64,000 nt of DNA from the NCBI RefSeq assembly GCF_901709675.1, contig NC_051088.1, positions 2,276,664-2,340,663 of the forward strand. The letters are read 5' to 3'. Below the pieces are notes generated by a model, which saw only the letters and a program-made list of their open reading frames with translations, did not search any database and was not told the origin of the DNA. The DNA comes from Syngnathus acus (lineage: Eukaryota; Chordata; Actinopteri; Syngnathiformes; Syngnathidae). Made by a program: the position numbers and the translations under genes. This document shows positions 11,008 to 22,293 of the stretch, one piece after another. Numbering within the stretch: position 1 is the stretch's first letter; each line of letters starts with the position of its first letter.

Positions 11008-11688
11008 CGGTGTATTCAGACCAGAAAAGTCCTTTAGTCCACTTGTATGGTCTGGTCAAAAACGGACTCAATTGTTTTCATTTGCTGCGGTTCCATTCAG
11101 ACTACATTTTGCAAGTGAAGTATATTTTGTAAACACATCCACGCTTGTGACGATCTCCCATGGACAGCAATGACCAGGGCGGCACACAGAGCACAGACCT
11201 GGATGGAAGAAAACATGGCAAGTCCGACACCAGGGGTCACCAACCTCCGGTCCTCAAGGGCGCCAATCCAGCCTGTTTTAGGTGCAGCCCTACAACAACA
11301 CCTGATTCAAATAATCAGGATCGCTATCAGCCTTAATAGAGCTTGCTGATGAGCTGATCATTTGAATCGGGTGTGTTGTTGTAGGGCTGCACCTAAAACA
11401 GGCTGGATTGGCGCCTTGAGGACCGGAGTTGGTGACCCCTGTCCTACACGCTGCATTCCTGCTCTGCATATTTGTGTTGTTGGTTCAGATCTTCGCTGTT
11501 TGTAATCAGACCTGAAGCGAACCACACCAGAGTTTGTTTGGAGGCGAACTTTAAAAGTGGTCCAGTTCTTTAATCCGCACCAGGATTCATTTGTGTGTAT
11601 TCACACTTGCATAAAAGGTCCGGACCAGCGGTAGAATCGAACCCTGCTCCTTTTCAAGTGGACCAAACAGTCAGGTCTGAATACACCC
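11008..11688. mobile_element. Non-autonomous PIF/Harbinger-like element
   Basis: Inverted ends CGGTGTATTCAGACC (11008) and GGTCTGAATACACCC (to 11688) are flanked by the 3-bp duplication TAA (11005-11007, 11689-11691), as expected for PIF/Harbinger. The left 220 bases recur at about 32730-32945. It contains a hairpin hAT MITE (11231-11441). Confidence 0.78.
11231..11441. mobile_element. Hairpin hAT-type MITE
   Basis: The 211-bp element is almost a perfect palindrome: arms CAGGGGTCACCAACCTCCGG and complement extend about 90 bases each around a short centre. It is flanked by TCCGACAC (11223-11230) and TCCTACAC (11442-11449), an 8-bp duplication with one mismatch. It is nested in the Harbinger-like element. 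Confidence 0.85.
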
Positions 11689-11837
11689 TAAGGCTTCCTC
11701 CAGTCCTTGGGTTACATGTTATGGTTGCTAAATCCACTTGGCCTTCATTATTCCACATCAAAATCACACACAGGAACTATGCCAAACAAATCAAAACAGC
11801 AAGCTAATTCTTTCCCATTCTTGCTAGATGAACCGCT

Positions 11838-12398
11838 TCAGTTGTTCGACAGTCCGGGGTCTTCCCTGTCGTATTTACGCTTCATAATGTGCCACACATT
11901 TTCAATGGGAGACAGGTCTGGACTGCAAGTGGGCCAGGGGAGAACCTGGACTCTTTTACTTCGAAGCCACGCTGTTGTAACACGTGCAGAATGTGGCTTG
12001 GCATTATCTTGCTGAAATAAGCAGCGGCGTCCATGAAAAAGACGTCGCTTGGATGGCAGCATATGTTGCTCCAAAATCTGTATGTACTTTTCAGCATTTA
12101 TGTTGCCGTCACAGAAATGTAAGTCGCCCATGCCATGGGAACTAATGCACCCCCATACCATCACAGATGCTGGCTTTTGAACTTTGCGTTGATAACAGTC
12201 CGGATGGTCCGCTTCCTCTTTGGTCCGGAGGACACGACGTCCAGTGTTTCCAAAAACAATTTGAAAAGTGGACTCATCAGACCACAAAACACTTTTCCAT
12301 TGTGCATCAGTCCATTTTATATGAGCTCGGTCCCAGGGAACCTGGCGGCGTTTCTGGATGTTGTTCATAAACGGCATTTGCTTTGCATGGTAAAACAT
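11838..12398 (-). pseudogene. Tc1 transposase catalytic domain, family 2
   Basis: This 186-codon frame has all three DD34E catalytic positions: D in VLWSDESTFQIVFG, D in LFQQDNAKPHSA and E in SPDLSPIENVWHIMKRK. It covers only the C-terminal half. The helix-turn-helix N-terminal part lies at about 12690-13080 on the same strand beyond the SINE and is not in one continuous frame. It is therefore a defective copy with an intact catalytic triad. Confidence 0.9.
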
Positions 12399-12488
12399 TT
12401 AACCCACACTTACTGATGTAGTGACGAATTGTATTTACTGACAGTGGTTTTCTGAAGTTTTCCTGAGCCCATTTGGTGATATCCTTTA

Positions 12489-12673
12489 GTCAAAGTCAAA
12501 AGTCAAGTCAAAGTCCCAATGATCGTCACACACACATCTGGGTGTGGTGAAATTTGTCCTCTGCATTTAACCCATCCCCATGTGATTTTAATCCATCCCC
12601 TGGGGGAGAGGGGAGCAGTGAGCAGCAGCGGTGCCGCGCTCGGGAATCATTTTGGTGATCTACACTCACACTT
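12489..12673 (-). mobile_element. SINE-like element inserted in Tc1 family 2
   Basis: This is the reverse complement of the SINE body at about 3290-3440. It starts with a CAAAGTCAAAAGTC tail and carries the CCCTGGGGGAGAGGGGAGCA block. The Tc1 sequence resumes with a short duplication (CTTTA) on each side. Confidence 0.75.
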
Positions 12674-13300
12674 TACACACTCATGTCGGTTTTTAAGGCA
12701 GTGCCGTCTGAGGGATCGAAGGTCACGGTCATTCAGTCTTGGTTTCCGGTTGTGGCGCTTACGTGCAGTGATTTCACCAGATTCTCTGAACCTTTTGATG
12801 ATATTATGGACCATAGATGTTGAAATCCCTAAATTCCTTGCAATTTTGCTTTGAGAAATGTTGTTCTGAAACTGTTTTCTATTCTACAACTATTTTCTCA
12901 CGCAGTTGTGGACAAAGTGGTGAACCTCGCCCCATCCTTGATTGTGAATGACTGAGCATGTTTGGGGAGGCTCCTTTTATACCCAATCATGGTACCCACC
13001 TGTTCCCAATTAGCCTGATCACATGTGGGATCTTCCAAATAGGTGTTTGATGAGCTTTTCTCAGCTTTCTCAGTATTTTTTGCCACCTTTCCTAACTTCT
13101 ACTGGACGTGTTGCAGCCATGAAATTCTAAGTTAATTATTATTTGGCAAAAACCAATTAAGTTTATCAGTATGAACATTAAATATGCTGTCTTTGTAGTG
13201 TATTCAATTGAATATGGGTTGAGAAGGATTTTCAAATCGTTGTATTTTGTTTTTATTTACATTTTACACAATTTCCCAACTTCAACCGAATCCGGTTTGT

Positions 13301-13839
13301 ATTTGTACCTGTGGTAAGGCAGAGGTTACAGCAGACTTTAAACACAGGTTGTATAAGCAAAACAATACCAGTACAACATACACAGGAGTAACACATTTCA
13401 ACAGCTGTTGCCACCAGGTGCCAGAGGTTAACGATGAGAAGAAATCCCACTGTTTTGGAACTCTCTTCTTGAGAGGGAGGGTCTGCCAACCACTGTGGCT
13501 AGAGACAATTCATTAAAGATACAAAGAGACCATAACATCACAAAGGACAAACATATCACCCCACCCCTAACTGTAGGCCTGCTGGGTGAGAGGCCTGGTA
13601 CTGAGGTCCACCACAATACAACATAACATTAACAGCCATATATATTAGCAGAGTTAACGACAAACATAGCAAGCCATTACTTATCGTTGCCAAAGGATGA
13701 TTAAAAGAGCTGGAAGGATTTGTTGAAGATGTGGAGTTCGTGTTAGCATTAGAAGCTCCACGTAAACAGTCAAACAAGGTGCGGTCTTTTGGCATTATCC
13801 CGTGACCACATTGTAAGTGTTTCATAAGGTTGCTCGTGT
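13301..13839. other. Unassigned sequence with a - strand hydrophobic frame
   Basis: A - strand frame at 13825-13556 contains a predicted membrane-like run (LLCLSLTLLIYMAVNVMLYC), and adjacent - strand frames at 13616-13253 look weakly coding. No family is recognised. It could be a fragment of a retroelement. Downstream it is cut by the 5' end of a LINE. Confidence 0.3.
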
Positions 13840-14580
13840 TGGAGCTGTCAACTGATCACCACCTGGTGGTGGGTTGGCTCCGATGGCGGGGGAAGATGCC
13901 GGTTCGACCTGGCAGACCCAAACGCTCTGTGACGGTCTGCTGGGAACATCTGGCAGAATCCCCTGTCAGGAAGAGCTTCAACTCCCACGTCCGGCAGAGC
14001 TTTTCCCGAATCCCAGGGGAAGCGGGGGACATTGAGTCCGAGTGGACCGTGTTCCGCGCCTCCATTGTTGAGGCGGCCGACCGGAGCTGTGGTAAGGTGG
14101 TCGGTCCCTGTCGTGGCGGCAATCCCCGAACCCGCTGCTGGACACCAGCGGTAAGGGATGCCGTTAAGCTGAAGAAGGAGTCCTATTGGGCCTGTGGGAC
14201 TCCGGAGGCAGCCGACAGGTACCGGATGGCCAAGCGGAACGCGGCTTCGGCGGTTGCTGAGGCAAAAACCCGGGCGTAGGAGGAGTTTGGCGAGGCCATG
14301 GAGAATGACTTCCGGACGGCTTCGAGGAAATTCTGGTCCACCATCCGGCGTCTCAGGAGGGGGAAACAATGCACCGTCAACACTGTTTACAGTGGAGATG
14401 GCGTGCTGCTGACCTCGACTCAGAACGTCGTGAGTCGGTGGGGAGAATACTTAGAATCAATTCCACCGACACACCTTCCATTGTGGAAGCAGGGCCTGGA
14501 GACTCTGAGGTGGACTCTCCAATCTCTGGGGTCGAAGTCACTGAGGCAGTTAAAAAACTCTTCGGAGGGTGTGTTCCAAC
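13840..14580 (+). pseudogene. LINE ORF fragment upstream of reverse transcriptase
   Basis: Fragments in two frames include [20 protein letters not shown] and [18 protein letters not shown], which ends in a stop at about 14280. The second frame starts with [20 protein letters not shown]. This is the linker between endonuclease and reverse transcriptase in this LINE family. It is broken by stops. Confidence 0.8.
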
Positions 14581-14582
14581 TA

Positions 14583-15393
14583 CAGTGGAGCCTCGGTTTT
14601 CGACCACAATCCGTTCCAGAAGGCTGTTTGAGAAGTGAATCGTTCGAATTCCGAATCATATTTTCCCATTACAAATAATAGAGACAAATTTTATCCGTTC
14701 CAAGCAAAATAAAAACGCCTTTTTTAAGCATTTTTTTCATTTGCACATTTTTTGTCCAATCGCGCAAATGCAGCACACCGCAAAACGCGCAACCGTAGCG
14801 TGTCGCCGACCGCGCAACTGCACCGCGCTGGTCACATTATTGTGACAGAGCCGTCGCTGAAATTTAGAAAATATTTTTAAAGTCCTGATGTACTTTCCAA
14901 AATTTAAGTGGACCTCAGTGCGCAGGGAGCTTAATTTTGTCCAATCGCGCAACTGCAGCGCTCCGCCGACTGCGCAACTACACCGCGCTGGTCGCATTAT
15001 TGTGACAGAGCTGAAATTTAGAAAATATTTTAATGTCCTTATGTACCTTCCAAATTTAAGTGGACCTCAGTAGGCTTAATTTGGTCCGATCGCGCAACCG
15101 CAGCGCGCCGGGCGCTCACTGTCGCATTGCTTTAAGAGCGTCTTTGTGTTTTAGGATGGCTTTACTGCTCCCACTTGCTTCCTTTGGAGGCATGATTAGA
15201 GTTGATGCAATTCTCAGAGTAATGAGAATGTAATAACGAACGGAGTCAGTTGGCATCCGGGTCCTCTCGGCTCATCTCGCGAGGTTCGACAACCGAAATT
15301 TCGTTCGACATCCGAAGCAAACAAATCTCGAATTTTTTGTTCGAATACCGATTTGTTCGAGAACCGGGACGTTCGAAAACCGAGGCTCCACTG
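14583..15393. mobile_element. TA-flanked MITE with CAGTGGAGCCTCGG ends
   Basis: Inverted ends CAGTGGAGCCTCGGTTTTCG and its complement are flanked by TA (14581-14582, 15394-15395), indicating a Tc1/mariner-type MITE of 811 bp. The LINE sequence on each side joins exactly (CCAACTA / TACAGAGGAATCACACTC). An internal block of about 170-190 bases (CAATCGCGCAACTGCAGCG ... AAATTTAAGTGGACCTCAGT) is tandemly repeated about 2.5 times. Confidence 0.85.
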
Positions 15394-15399
15394 TACAGA

Positions 15400-16600
15400 G
15401 GAATCACACTCTTCAGCCTCCCTGGTAAGGTCTATTCAGGGGTGCTGGAGAGGCGGGTCCGTCGGGAGGTCGAACCTTGGTTTCAGGAGGAGCTGTGTGG
15501 CTTTCGTCCTGGCCGTCGAACAGTGGACCAGCTCTACACCCTCGGCAGGATCCTCGAGGGGGCATGGGAGTTCGCTCAACCAGTCCACATGTGTTTTGTG
15601 GACTTGGAGAAGGCGTTCGACAGTGTCCCTCGGGAAGTTCTCTGGAGGGTGCTTCGGGAGTACGGGGTGCCGAGCCAACTGATATGGGCGGTTCGGTCCC
15701 TGTATCACCGATGTCAAAGTTTGGTCCGCATTTCCAGCAGTAATTCGGATTCGTTCCCAATGAGGGTTGGACTTCGCCAAGGCTGCCCTTTGTCACCGAT
15801 ACTGTTCATAACTTTTATGGAAAGAATTTCTAGACGCAGCCGAGGCGTTGAGGGTGTCCGGTTTGGGTACCTCAGCATTGCATCTCTGCTTTTTGCAGAT
15901 GACGTGGTGCTGTTGGCTTCTTCAAGCCGTGATCTCCAGCTCTCACTGGAGCGGTTCGCAGCCGTGTGAAGGAGTCGGGATGAGGGTCAGCACCTCCAAA
16001 TCCGAGTCCATGGTCCTCAGTCGGAAAAGGGTGGAATGCCCTCCCCGAATCGGGGATGAGATCCTGCCCCAAGTGGAGGAGTTCAAGTATCTTGGGGTCT
16101 TGTTCACGAGCGAGGGTAGGATGGAGCGTGAGATCGACAAGCGGATCGGTGCAGCGTCGGCTGTAATGCGGACTCTGTACCGGTCCATCGTGGTAAAGAG
16201 AGAGCTTAGCCCAAAGGCAAAGCTCTCAATTTACCGGTCGATCTACGCTCCTATCCTCACCTATGGTCACGAGCTATGGGTCGTGACCGAAAGAACGAGA
16301 ACCCAGATACAAGTGGCCGAAATGAGTTTCCTCCGCAGGGTGTCCGGGCTCTCCCTTAGAGATAAGGTGAGAAGCTCGGTCAGCCAGGAGAGACTCAGAG
16401 TAGAGCCACTGTTCCTCCACGTTGAGAGGAGCCAGATGAGGTGGCTCGGGCATCTCATCGGGATGCCTCCTGGACGCCTCCCTGGGGAGGTGTCTCGGGC
16501 ATGTCCCACCGGTAGGAGACCCCGTGGACAACCCAGAACGCGCTGGAGAGACTGTCTCTCAGCAGGCCTGGGAACGCCTCGGGATCCCTCGGGATGAGCT
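15400..16600 (+). pseudogene. RTE-like LINE reverse transcriptase, broken
   Basis: Frame one (to 15969) carries [38 protein letters not shown], the first catalytic aspartate region [16 protein letters not shown], the [11 protein letters not shown] motif and the [11 protein letters not shown] catalytic pair. Another frame (to 16597) continues with [32 protein letters not shown] and YGHELWVVTERTRTQIQ. The frame change lies near 15965. All catalytic aspartates are present but the gene is split. Confidence 0.9.
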
Positions 16601-16684
16601 GGATGAAGTGGCTGGGGAGAGGGAAGTCTGGGAGTCCCTCCTAAAGCTGCTGCCCCCGCGACCCGACCGCGGATAAGCTTAAAA

Positions 16685-16766
16685 AGATGGATGGATGGAT
16701 GGATGGATGGATGGATGGATGGATGGATGGATGGATGGATGGATGGATGGATGGATGGATGGATGG
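16685..16766 (+). repeat. (GATG)n microsatellite, LINE tail
   Basis: About 20 copies of GATG directly follow the LINE 3' end (GCGGATAAGCTTAAAAA). It probably grew from the short tail of the LINE. Open frames of repeated MDGW or SIHP are products of this repeat. Confidence 0.95.
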
Positions 16767-17570
16767 AAAAAAAACACGATGTAGTGAAACCACGATAACG
16801 ACCCGCGATGGAGCGAGGGATTACTGTATTCCACCTCCTTCATTGTTACACGTGAATGCACATACAGAGAAAAAATTTATTCATTTTGATCAGGCTACAT
16901 TAAGCAAAATATAAAGGTGAATGCAATTCTCATTAATGCAATTAATTACTTTTTTTGACCAGCAGTGGTGTTTGTGTGCACATGAAGTCTTGAGAAATGA
17001 ACCCATTTGCAAACCGTATGGTGGAAAAGCCTCAAACCCCAAGGAAGCTTCATGTGCCCATAATTTGTTGCGTGACAAACAAAGCCAGTAAACAACAAGC
17101 ATTACAATGCTTGCCTCCCACCTGTGACGTAGACAGGGGTGAAAACAAGAAGCCGAGCTCCAAAAGTGGGCGGGCCGCATTGTCGTAAATCTCATCCTAA
17201 AACAGCCATTAAATCTCTAGTCTTTTACAATACATCTTTATTTATATAGCGCTTTAACAAGTTATTTTCACAAAATAATGCAACAGAATACACCACTAAA
17301 AACATTGGCAATAATACATCTACATATGCATGGTTGTTTGAAGCGGTTATAGATGGAAGATGGAGATTCAAAGTCTCCTTTCACTTGTGGATCAGAGGCA
17401 TCATGATCACAACATGCATGACACTGCATACGTTTCAAAAGTAAACAATCAGCTGTGGTGTCAATTGACGAATAGTAAGACAGATTGTGGCATGAATTTG
17501 AGTGCTGACATTTTTACAAACAGACCTAATACATAAGTGCTGTTGAGCTCAATCAACAGTCCCTTTAAAT
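16767..17570. other. Non-coding flank, no gene recognised
   Basis: The first 60 bases resemble part of the CCGTA element family (GCGAGGGATTACTGTA). The rest has no recognisable exon. A stretch near 17225-17260 (TTTATTTATATAGCGCTTTA) resembles fish LINE 3' tails. Confidence 0.4.
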
Positions 17571-18182
17571 CAGGGGTGTCAAACTCATTTCACATTGGGG
17601 GCCACATATGGCCTCGGTAGATGTCAAGTGGGCCGAACCATTAAAATTATACCATACTCTGCTATAAATAACCAAAATATAATGTCTTTCCTTTTATTTT
17701 CTGGGTGTAAAGAAGCACAAGAACATTAGGAAAATGTTTAAATTTAATTAACATTCCTTTTACAAAACATTAATAGCATTTCATTAACATTAACATAACT
17801 TAAAACATTAACAGTAATGCCCTTTAAGATTAAATGAGATTTACAAAGAAAGGAATTTTTAAACCATTTACATGTGCATATAAAATCTAAATTTACTCCC
17901 TGCCTACACCTTACAAACTGAGAAGAGTGCTATTAAGTGTGCAAAGAAGAAAGTATTCACATGTCCTGTAAATGTGGAAACTTCATACATGAAACACACA
18001 TACAATACATATTGAACATTCATGGAGTTGCATGAACAGTAGAAATCCACCATACTTTTTTGTAGTGAAGTTGCTGACCAACATTAAACTGCACACTTTT
18101 TTAATCACCACATTAAGGATTCATCTTCACAGAGCTGTATTTTTTCAACGCAGACAGTAACTAAGGCAGCATTTTAAAGGCA

Positions 18183-18910
18183 TTAGACTAGTCTGGACTT
18201 GTTTTTGTTCCTGATACTTGGCATCTTTTGGTCTGTATCAATACCAGGTGCCATGTCCTGACTAGCTGTCACTTTCAGAATGTCATTTAAGTGCTTGTTT
18301 GTGAGCCTTGAACGCATTTTTGTTTTGATATTCATTACTGAGAAAATTTGTTCACAAAGGTAGGTTGTCCCAAACAAGCACAAACCTTTAGCAGCCAGGG
18401 CGGTTAATTTGGGGTACCTTGGTAGTAGACACTGATAAAAATTGTCCAGACCTACGGAGGCATATTTGCCCTTCAAATCTGCATGTCTTCGGCTGTTGTG
18501 GTGTCCATCATTGGCACCAACTCAAGAAACTCTTCAGTAACAGTCAATGTCTCATCAACTCCACAAATAATGAAGGCCAGTTGTGCCACGTCTGTGATGT
18601 CGGTGCTCTCATCAATTGCAACAGGAAATGCAATAAATGACTTGACTCTCTGTTTCAATTGGCTGTCTAAATATGCTGATAGGTCCGAAATCCTCTCTAC
18701 TATAGTATTCCTCGTCAGGCTAATGTAATTAGCAAAAGCTTGTCGCTTCTCGGGACGTACAAGTTCAGCCGCCTTCATCATGCATCGTTTAACAAAGTCA
18801 CCATCGGAATACGGCTTTGATGCTAATGATACTATTTCGCTGGCAATCAGGTAGTTGGCTTTTGTTTTAATTTCACGAGCATTTATTGAACTGAAACACG
18901 GAGCATACAT
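18183..18910 (-). pseudogene. Charlie/GTF2IRD2-like hAT transposase, middle and C-terminal parts
   Basis: 18910-18473 carries the catalytic aspartate block [20 protein letters not shown]. 18476-18183 carries the dimerisation motif LFGTTYLCEQIFSVMNIKT. The two are in different frames and the region between them in related transposases is missing. The N-terminal BED finger lies beyond the copia insertion at 23559-23329. The best match I know is the hAT-derived part of GTF2IRD2 (Charlie8-type). Confidence 0.85.
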
Positions 18911-18983
18911 AGCACCACAAGGTGGCAGTATTTCTCATCTTGACCGGCATTAACCTGCATTGTAAAATTACTGTATTACAACA
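18863..18983 (-). repeat. copia 3' LTR (121 bp)
   Basis: The LTR differs from the 23182-23302 copy at only several positions and has equal length. In transcript sense it is the downstream LTR, preceded by the purine-rich tract at about 18984-18993. Confidence 0.93.
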
Positions 18984-19230
18984 CTCCCACTTAATTTTAC
19001 AGTAAACTTACACGTAAGTCTTACTTTCTTTAACTTAAATCACTTAGATGTATTAAACTTAGACTCTTCTCTTAGACTATAAGTGCCCTTTTTAACAAAC
19101 TTAAAAAGTAATACTAGAATACTAGCAAGCCATTTTAATTCCACTTTTTTCTTTTTACCTTATTTACCAGTAGTCTTAACTTAGGCTCTAACAATACTAA
19201 ACATTGGCCTATGACTTATACTTATCAGAG

Positions 19231-20725
19231 TTACACAGCACAAAGTCTAATCTCTCTCCTAAGATACTCAAACTTCTGCTTTGCTAAAGGCTTGGTCAAG
19301 ATATCTGCCTTCATATTATCTGTAGGACAGTATTGCAGTTGAATTTGTCCATTCTGCACACATTCACGAATGTAGTGGTACCGAATGTCTATGTGCTTTG
19401 TTCTTGAATGGTCAACTGGATTCTTAGCTATGGCAATAGCTCCTTGGTTGTCTTCCAGAATCACTGTTGATGTAACGTCCATTCCGAGATCACTGAGTAG
19501 TCGTGTAAGCCAGGTACATTCTTGTGCTGCCTGGCTGGGAGCGACGTATCCTGCTTCAACTGTTGACAGTGCGACTGTGTTCTGTTTCTTGCTGAGCCAG
19601 CTTACTGCTTCTCCACTCAGTAGGAAGACATTCGTTGTAGAACGACGATCATCCTGATCTCCTGCCCAGTCAGCGTCTGAGAAGCCGACTAAAGTTCCAG
19701 ACTCTGACCTCTGGTACTCGAGAGCGAGGTTTGTGGTACCTTTCAGGTAGCGAAGAATCCTCTTCACAGCAGTCATGTGTGCAGTGTTTGGTTCTGCGTT
19801 GAACTTTGACACAGCACTCACTGCTTGTGCGATGTCTGGCCTGGTGGCCATTGCTGCGTACAACAGGCTTCCTACAATTGACTGGTAGGTACCTGGATTC
19901 ACTGGCTTACTGACACCATCATTTTTCTGCAACTTCACATTTGCATCAGCTGGGGTTGTGACCGGATTGGCTTTATCCATCCCATATTTCTGAAGAATGG
20001 CTTCAATGTAATGCTTTTGATGAAGAAACACACAGTTGTTTGTCTTGTCTTGAATCACTGAGATGCCCAGTATGTAAGACAACTCACCCATGTCTTTCAT
20101 CTTGTATCTCTTTTTCAGAGCAACTTTCAACTCACTCATGCTCTGCAGTGACTCTGTGATCAGAATCAGATCATCAACATAAACAGCTAATATCTCTAGT
20201 CCCTGTCGAGCTCTCACGAACACACAGGGGTCTGATGTGCTCTGATTGAAACCAAGATCTTTCATGAACTCTGTGAAAGTCTTACTCCAGCAGCGAGGTG
20301 ACTGCTTAAGGCCGTAGATTGACTTTTTCAGCTTGCACACCAAGTGCTCTTGGCCTGGTTTGACGTATCCGTCTAGTTGCTCCATGTAGATTTCCTCCTC
20401 TAGATGTCCATTTAGAAATGCAGTAACGACATCCATCTGGTGTACATGCATGTTATTCTGAACAGCAAAGGACAAGCAATGTACGAATTGAGCTGAATCG
20501 TACAACAGGCGAGAAAGTTTCATTGTAGTCAGCGCCATACTTCTGTGAGTAACCCTTGGCAACAAGTCTGCACTTGTATCTCTCCACTTCTCCATCACTA
20601 TGGTGCTTGACTTTGAACACCCATCTCGAACCTATTGGCTTTCTGTCTTTTGGCAATTCCACTAAGTCCCAAGTATCATTTTTCAAGCAGGGATTCACAC
20701 TCCAAATCAGCTGCCTTCCTTCCAT
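19231..20725 (-). pseudogene. copia reverse transcriptase and RNase H
   Basis: The start (20725-20453) contains WVFKVKHHSDGEVERYKCRLVAKGYSQ-type sequence in one frame. The main 455-codon frame (20598-19231) includes MDVVTAFLNGHLEEEIYMEQ, KSIYGLKQSPRCW, the catalytic AVYVDDLILI and the RNase H region (GFSDADWAGDQDDRRSTT, LSTVEAGYVAPSQAAQE, KHIDIRYHYIRE). The catalytic YVDD is intact. One frameshift separates the two pieces near 20500-20600. The C-terminus is full length. Confidence 0.95.
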
Positions 20726-22250
20726 TCCTTAGCATTAGAGCTCATCATTGCTTCCTTCAGTGTACTTTGCTCATTTACACTACAGACATTTGCATAATGT
20801 TCGACAGTTACTATGTCTGCATATTCATCATAGCCATACCTTTTTGGGGGCTTTCTGACTCTGCCGCATTCTCTCGGAGCTTCATTGACTGGTGTGTCAT
20901 CGTTGACTGATGCTCCTCTCTCATCAGGACCACTGCCAGCTTCACTGTCTGAACAAGACACTTCCACTTCTTGTTTCCAGTCAAAGTCGGTCTAATTGAA
21001 GCTGACGTCCCGGCGAATCAGAATCCTCCTTTTCTCTTCATCGAACAGACGATAGCCCTTGGCATTGTTGGCATATCCCACGAAGCGAAGCTTCACCGCT
21101 TTCTTGTCCAGCTTTCTCCTCTCTACTTCTGGAATATGTGCATATGCCACACAGCCAAAAACTCTCATGTGACTGATGTTCGGCTTTATGCCACTCCATC
21201 TCTGGTACTGGGTCTGTTGCTTTAGAAGTGATGTGGGCAACCTTTTCTGCACATAGGCTGCTGTTGCTACAGCCTCTGCCCAATACATGTTTGGCAGCTT
21301 TGCATGAGACAGCATACTCCTTGCTGCTTCAACTAAAGTCCGATTTTTTCTTTCAGCTACACCGTTTTGCTGTGGTGTGTGGGGTACAGACATTTCATGG
21401 TGGATGCCTTGAGCTTTCAGGTATTCTTGGAATTCTTTCGACGTGTATTCCCGACCGTTGTCTATTCTCAGTCTTGTAACTCTTTGTCCACGCTCATTGA
21501 AGAATGTTCTCTCAAACTCTTTGAACTAGCTGAGCACTTCACTTTTCTGCCTCATGAAGTATACCTTGCAGCATCTTGAGTAGTCATCAATGAATGTCAC
21601 GAAGTACTTTGACCCACCTATGGATTCAGTCTGCATGGGACCACAGACGTCACTATGAATCAGCTGCAGTTTTCGCTTTGAGTGGATTTCTCCCACTGAC
21701 TTGAATGGCTTCCTAGCCAGCTTGCCCTCCACACATGCTTTACAGAAGGAGTTCTCTTTTTCAGCAGAAAAGTCCATTCCACTCACCAGAGGTTTAAGCT
21801 CCTTCAGCATGGTGGTGTGATCTTTGATGCCATAGGCTGGCTGCAACTGATGCACTTCTTGCTGTATGAGGGACAGGCGTACTCCCCTCCACATCCAGCT
21901 GGTATAATCCATCGGCTCATTGTGTTCCCATTCCTCGAAGATCTCCATTTTTTCCGCGAATGTAGCACCGGGTCTTCTTGAACTGCAGTATTCCCTTTTT
22001 TCACAGCAGCTCCCACTGAGAAAAGATTCCCTGACAGCTTGCACACATCCAGCACATCATACATTGTGACATCTTTGACATCACTCACTTTGAAAGTCAT
22101 TTTTCCATTGCCGAGTCCTTGTGCATCGACTACTCTGCCATCGCCCAGTTTCACTGATTGTGGCTTTGTGAATTCCTGGTAATCCTGCAGTATTTCTTTT
22201 GAGCATGTCATGTGTTTTGACGCTCCAGAGTCGATCAGCCATTTGACCTG
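20707..22250 (-). pseudogene. copia protease and integrase region
   Basis: The protease motif WLIDSGASKHMT begins near 22250. A second frame carries the pre-integrase zinc motif end (FCKACVEGKLARKPF) and the integrase core IHSDVCGPMQTESIGGSKYF and FIDDYSR. It meets one in-frame TAG at about 21523 and continues to SVPHTPQQNGVAERKNRTLV, which holds the catalytic glutamate (E of VAERKN). Frames at 20967-20707 give the linker to RT. At least two frameshifts are present. Confidence 0.93.
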
Positions 22251-22293
22251 TTACACTTTTTCATTCTGATTTTCTCTGGCAACAAATGCACTT

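Larger units (their letters stand above)
11700..13300 (-). mobile_element. Tc1-like transposon, family 2, with SINE insertion
   Basis: A Tc1 transposase of a different family from 408-7108 lies on the - strand. The right end (about 13225-13300, TTTACACAATTTCCCAACTT) matches the inner inverted repeat of this common fish Tc1 type. The matching left end is not visible and is probably truncated. A SINE at 12489-12673 splits the N-terminal coding part from the catalytic part. Confidence 0.8.
13840..16684 (+). mobile_element. RTE-like LINE, 5'-truncated copy 1
   Basis: The sequence matches the second half of the longer copy at 37750-40840, beginning at [15 protein letters not shown] (end of the endonuclease domain) and running through the reverse transcriptase to a (GATG)n tail. 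It is interrupted by a MITE (14583-15393) and lacks about 177 bases just before it (between KKLF and the block before VCSNYRG). The 5' truncation and simple-repeat tail are typical of target-primed reverse transcription. Clade is inferred as RTE-like and was not tested. Confidence 0.88.

Noticed and set aside
13556-13825. Membrane protein gene on the - strand
   Set aside because: Only one hydrophobic segment, no family match and no supporting exon structure; kept only as unassigned.
16679-16914. Repetitive MDGW or SIHP peptides
   Set aside because: Translation of the (GATG)n LINE tail on both strands.
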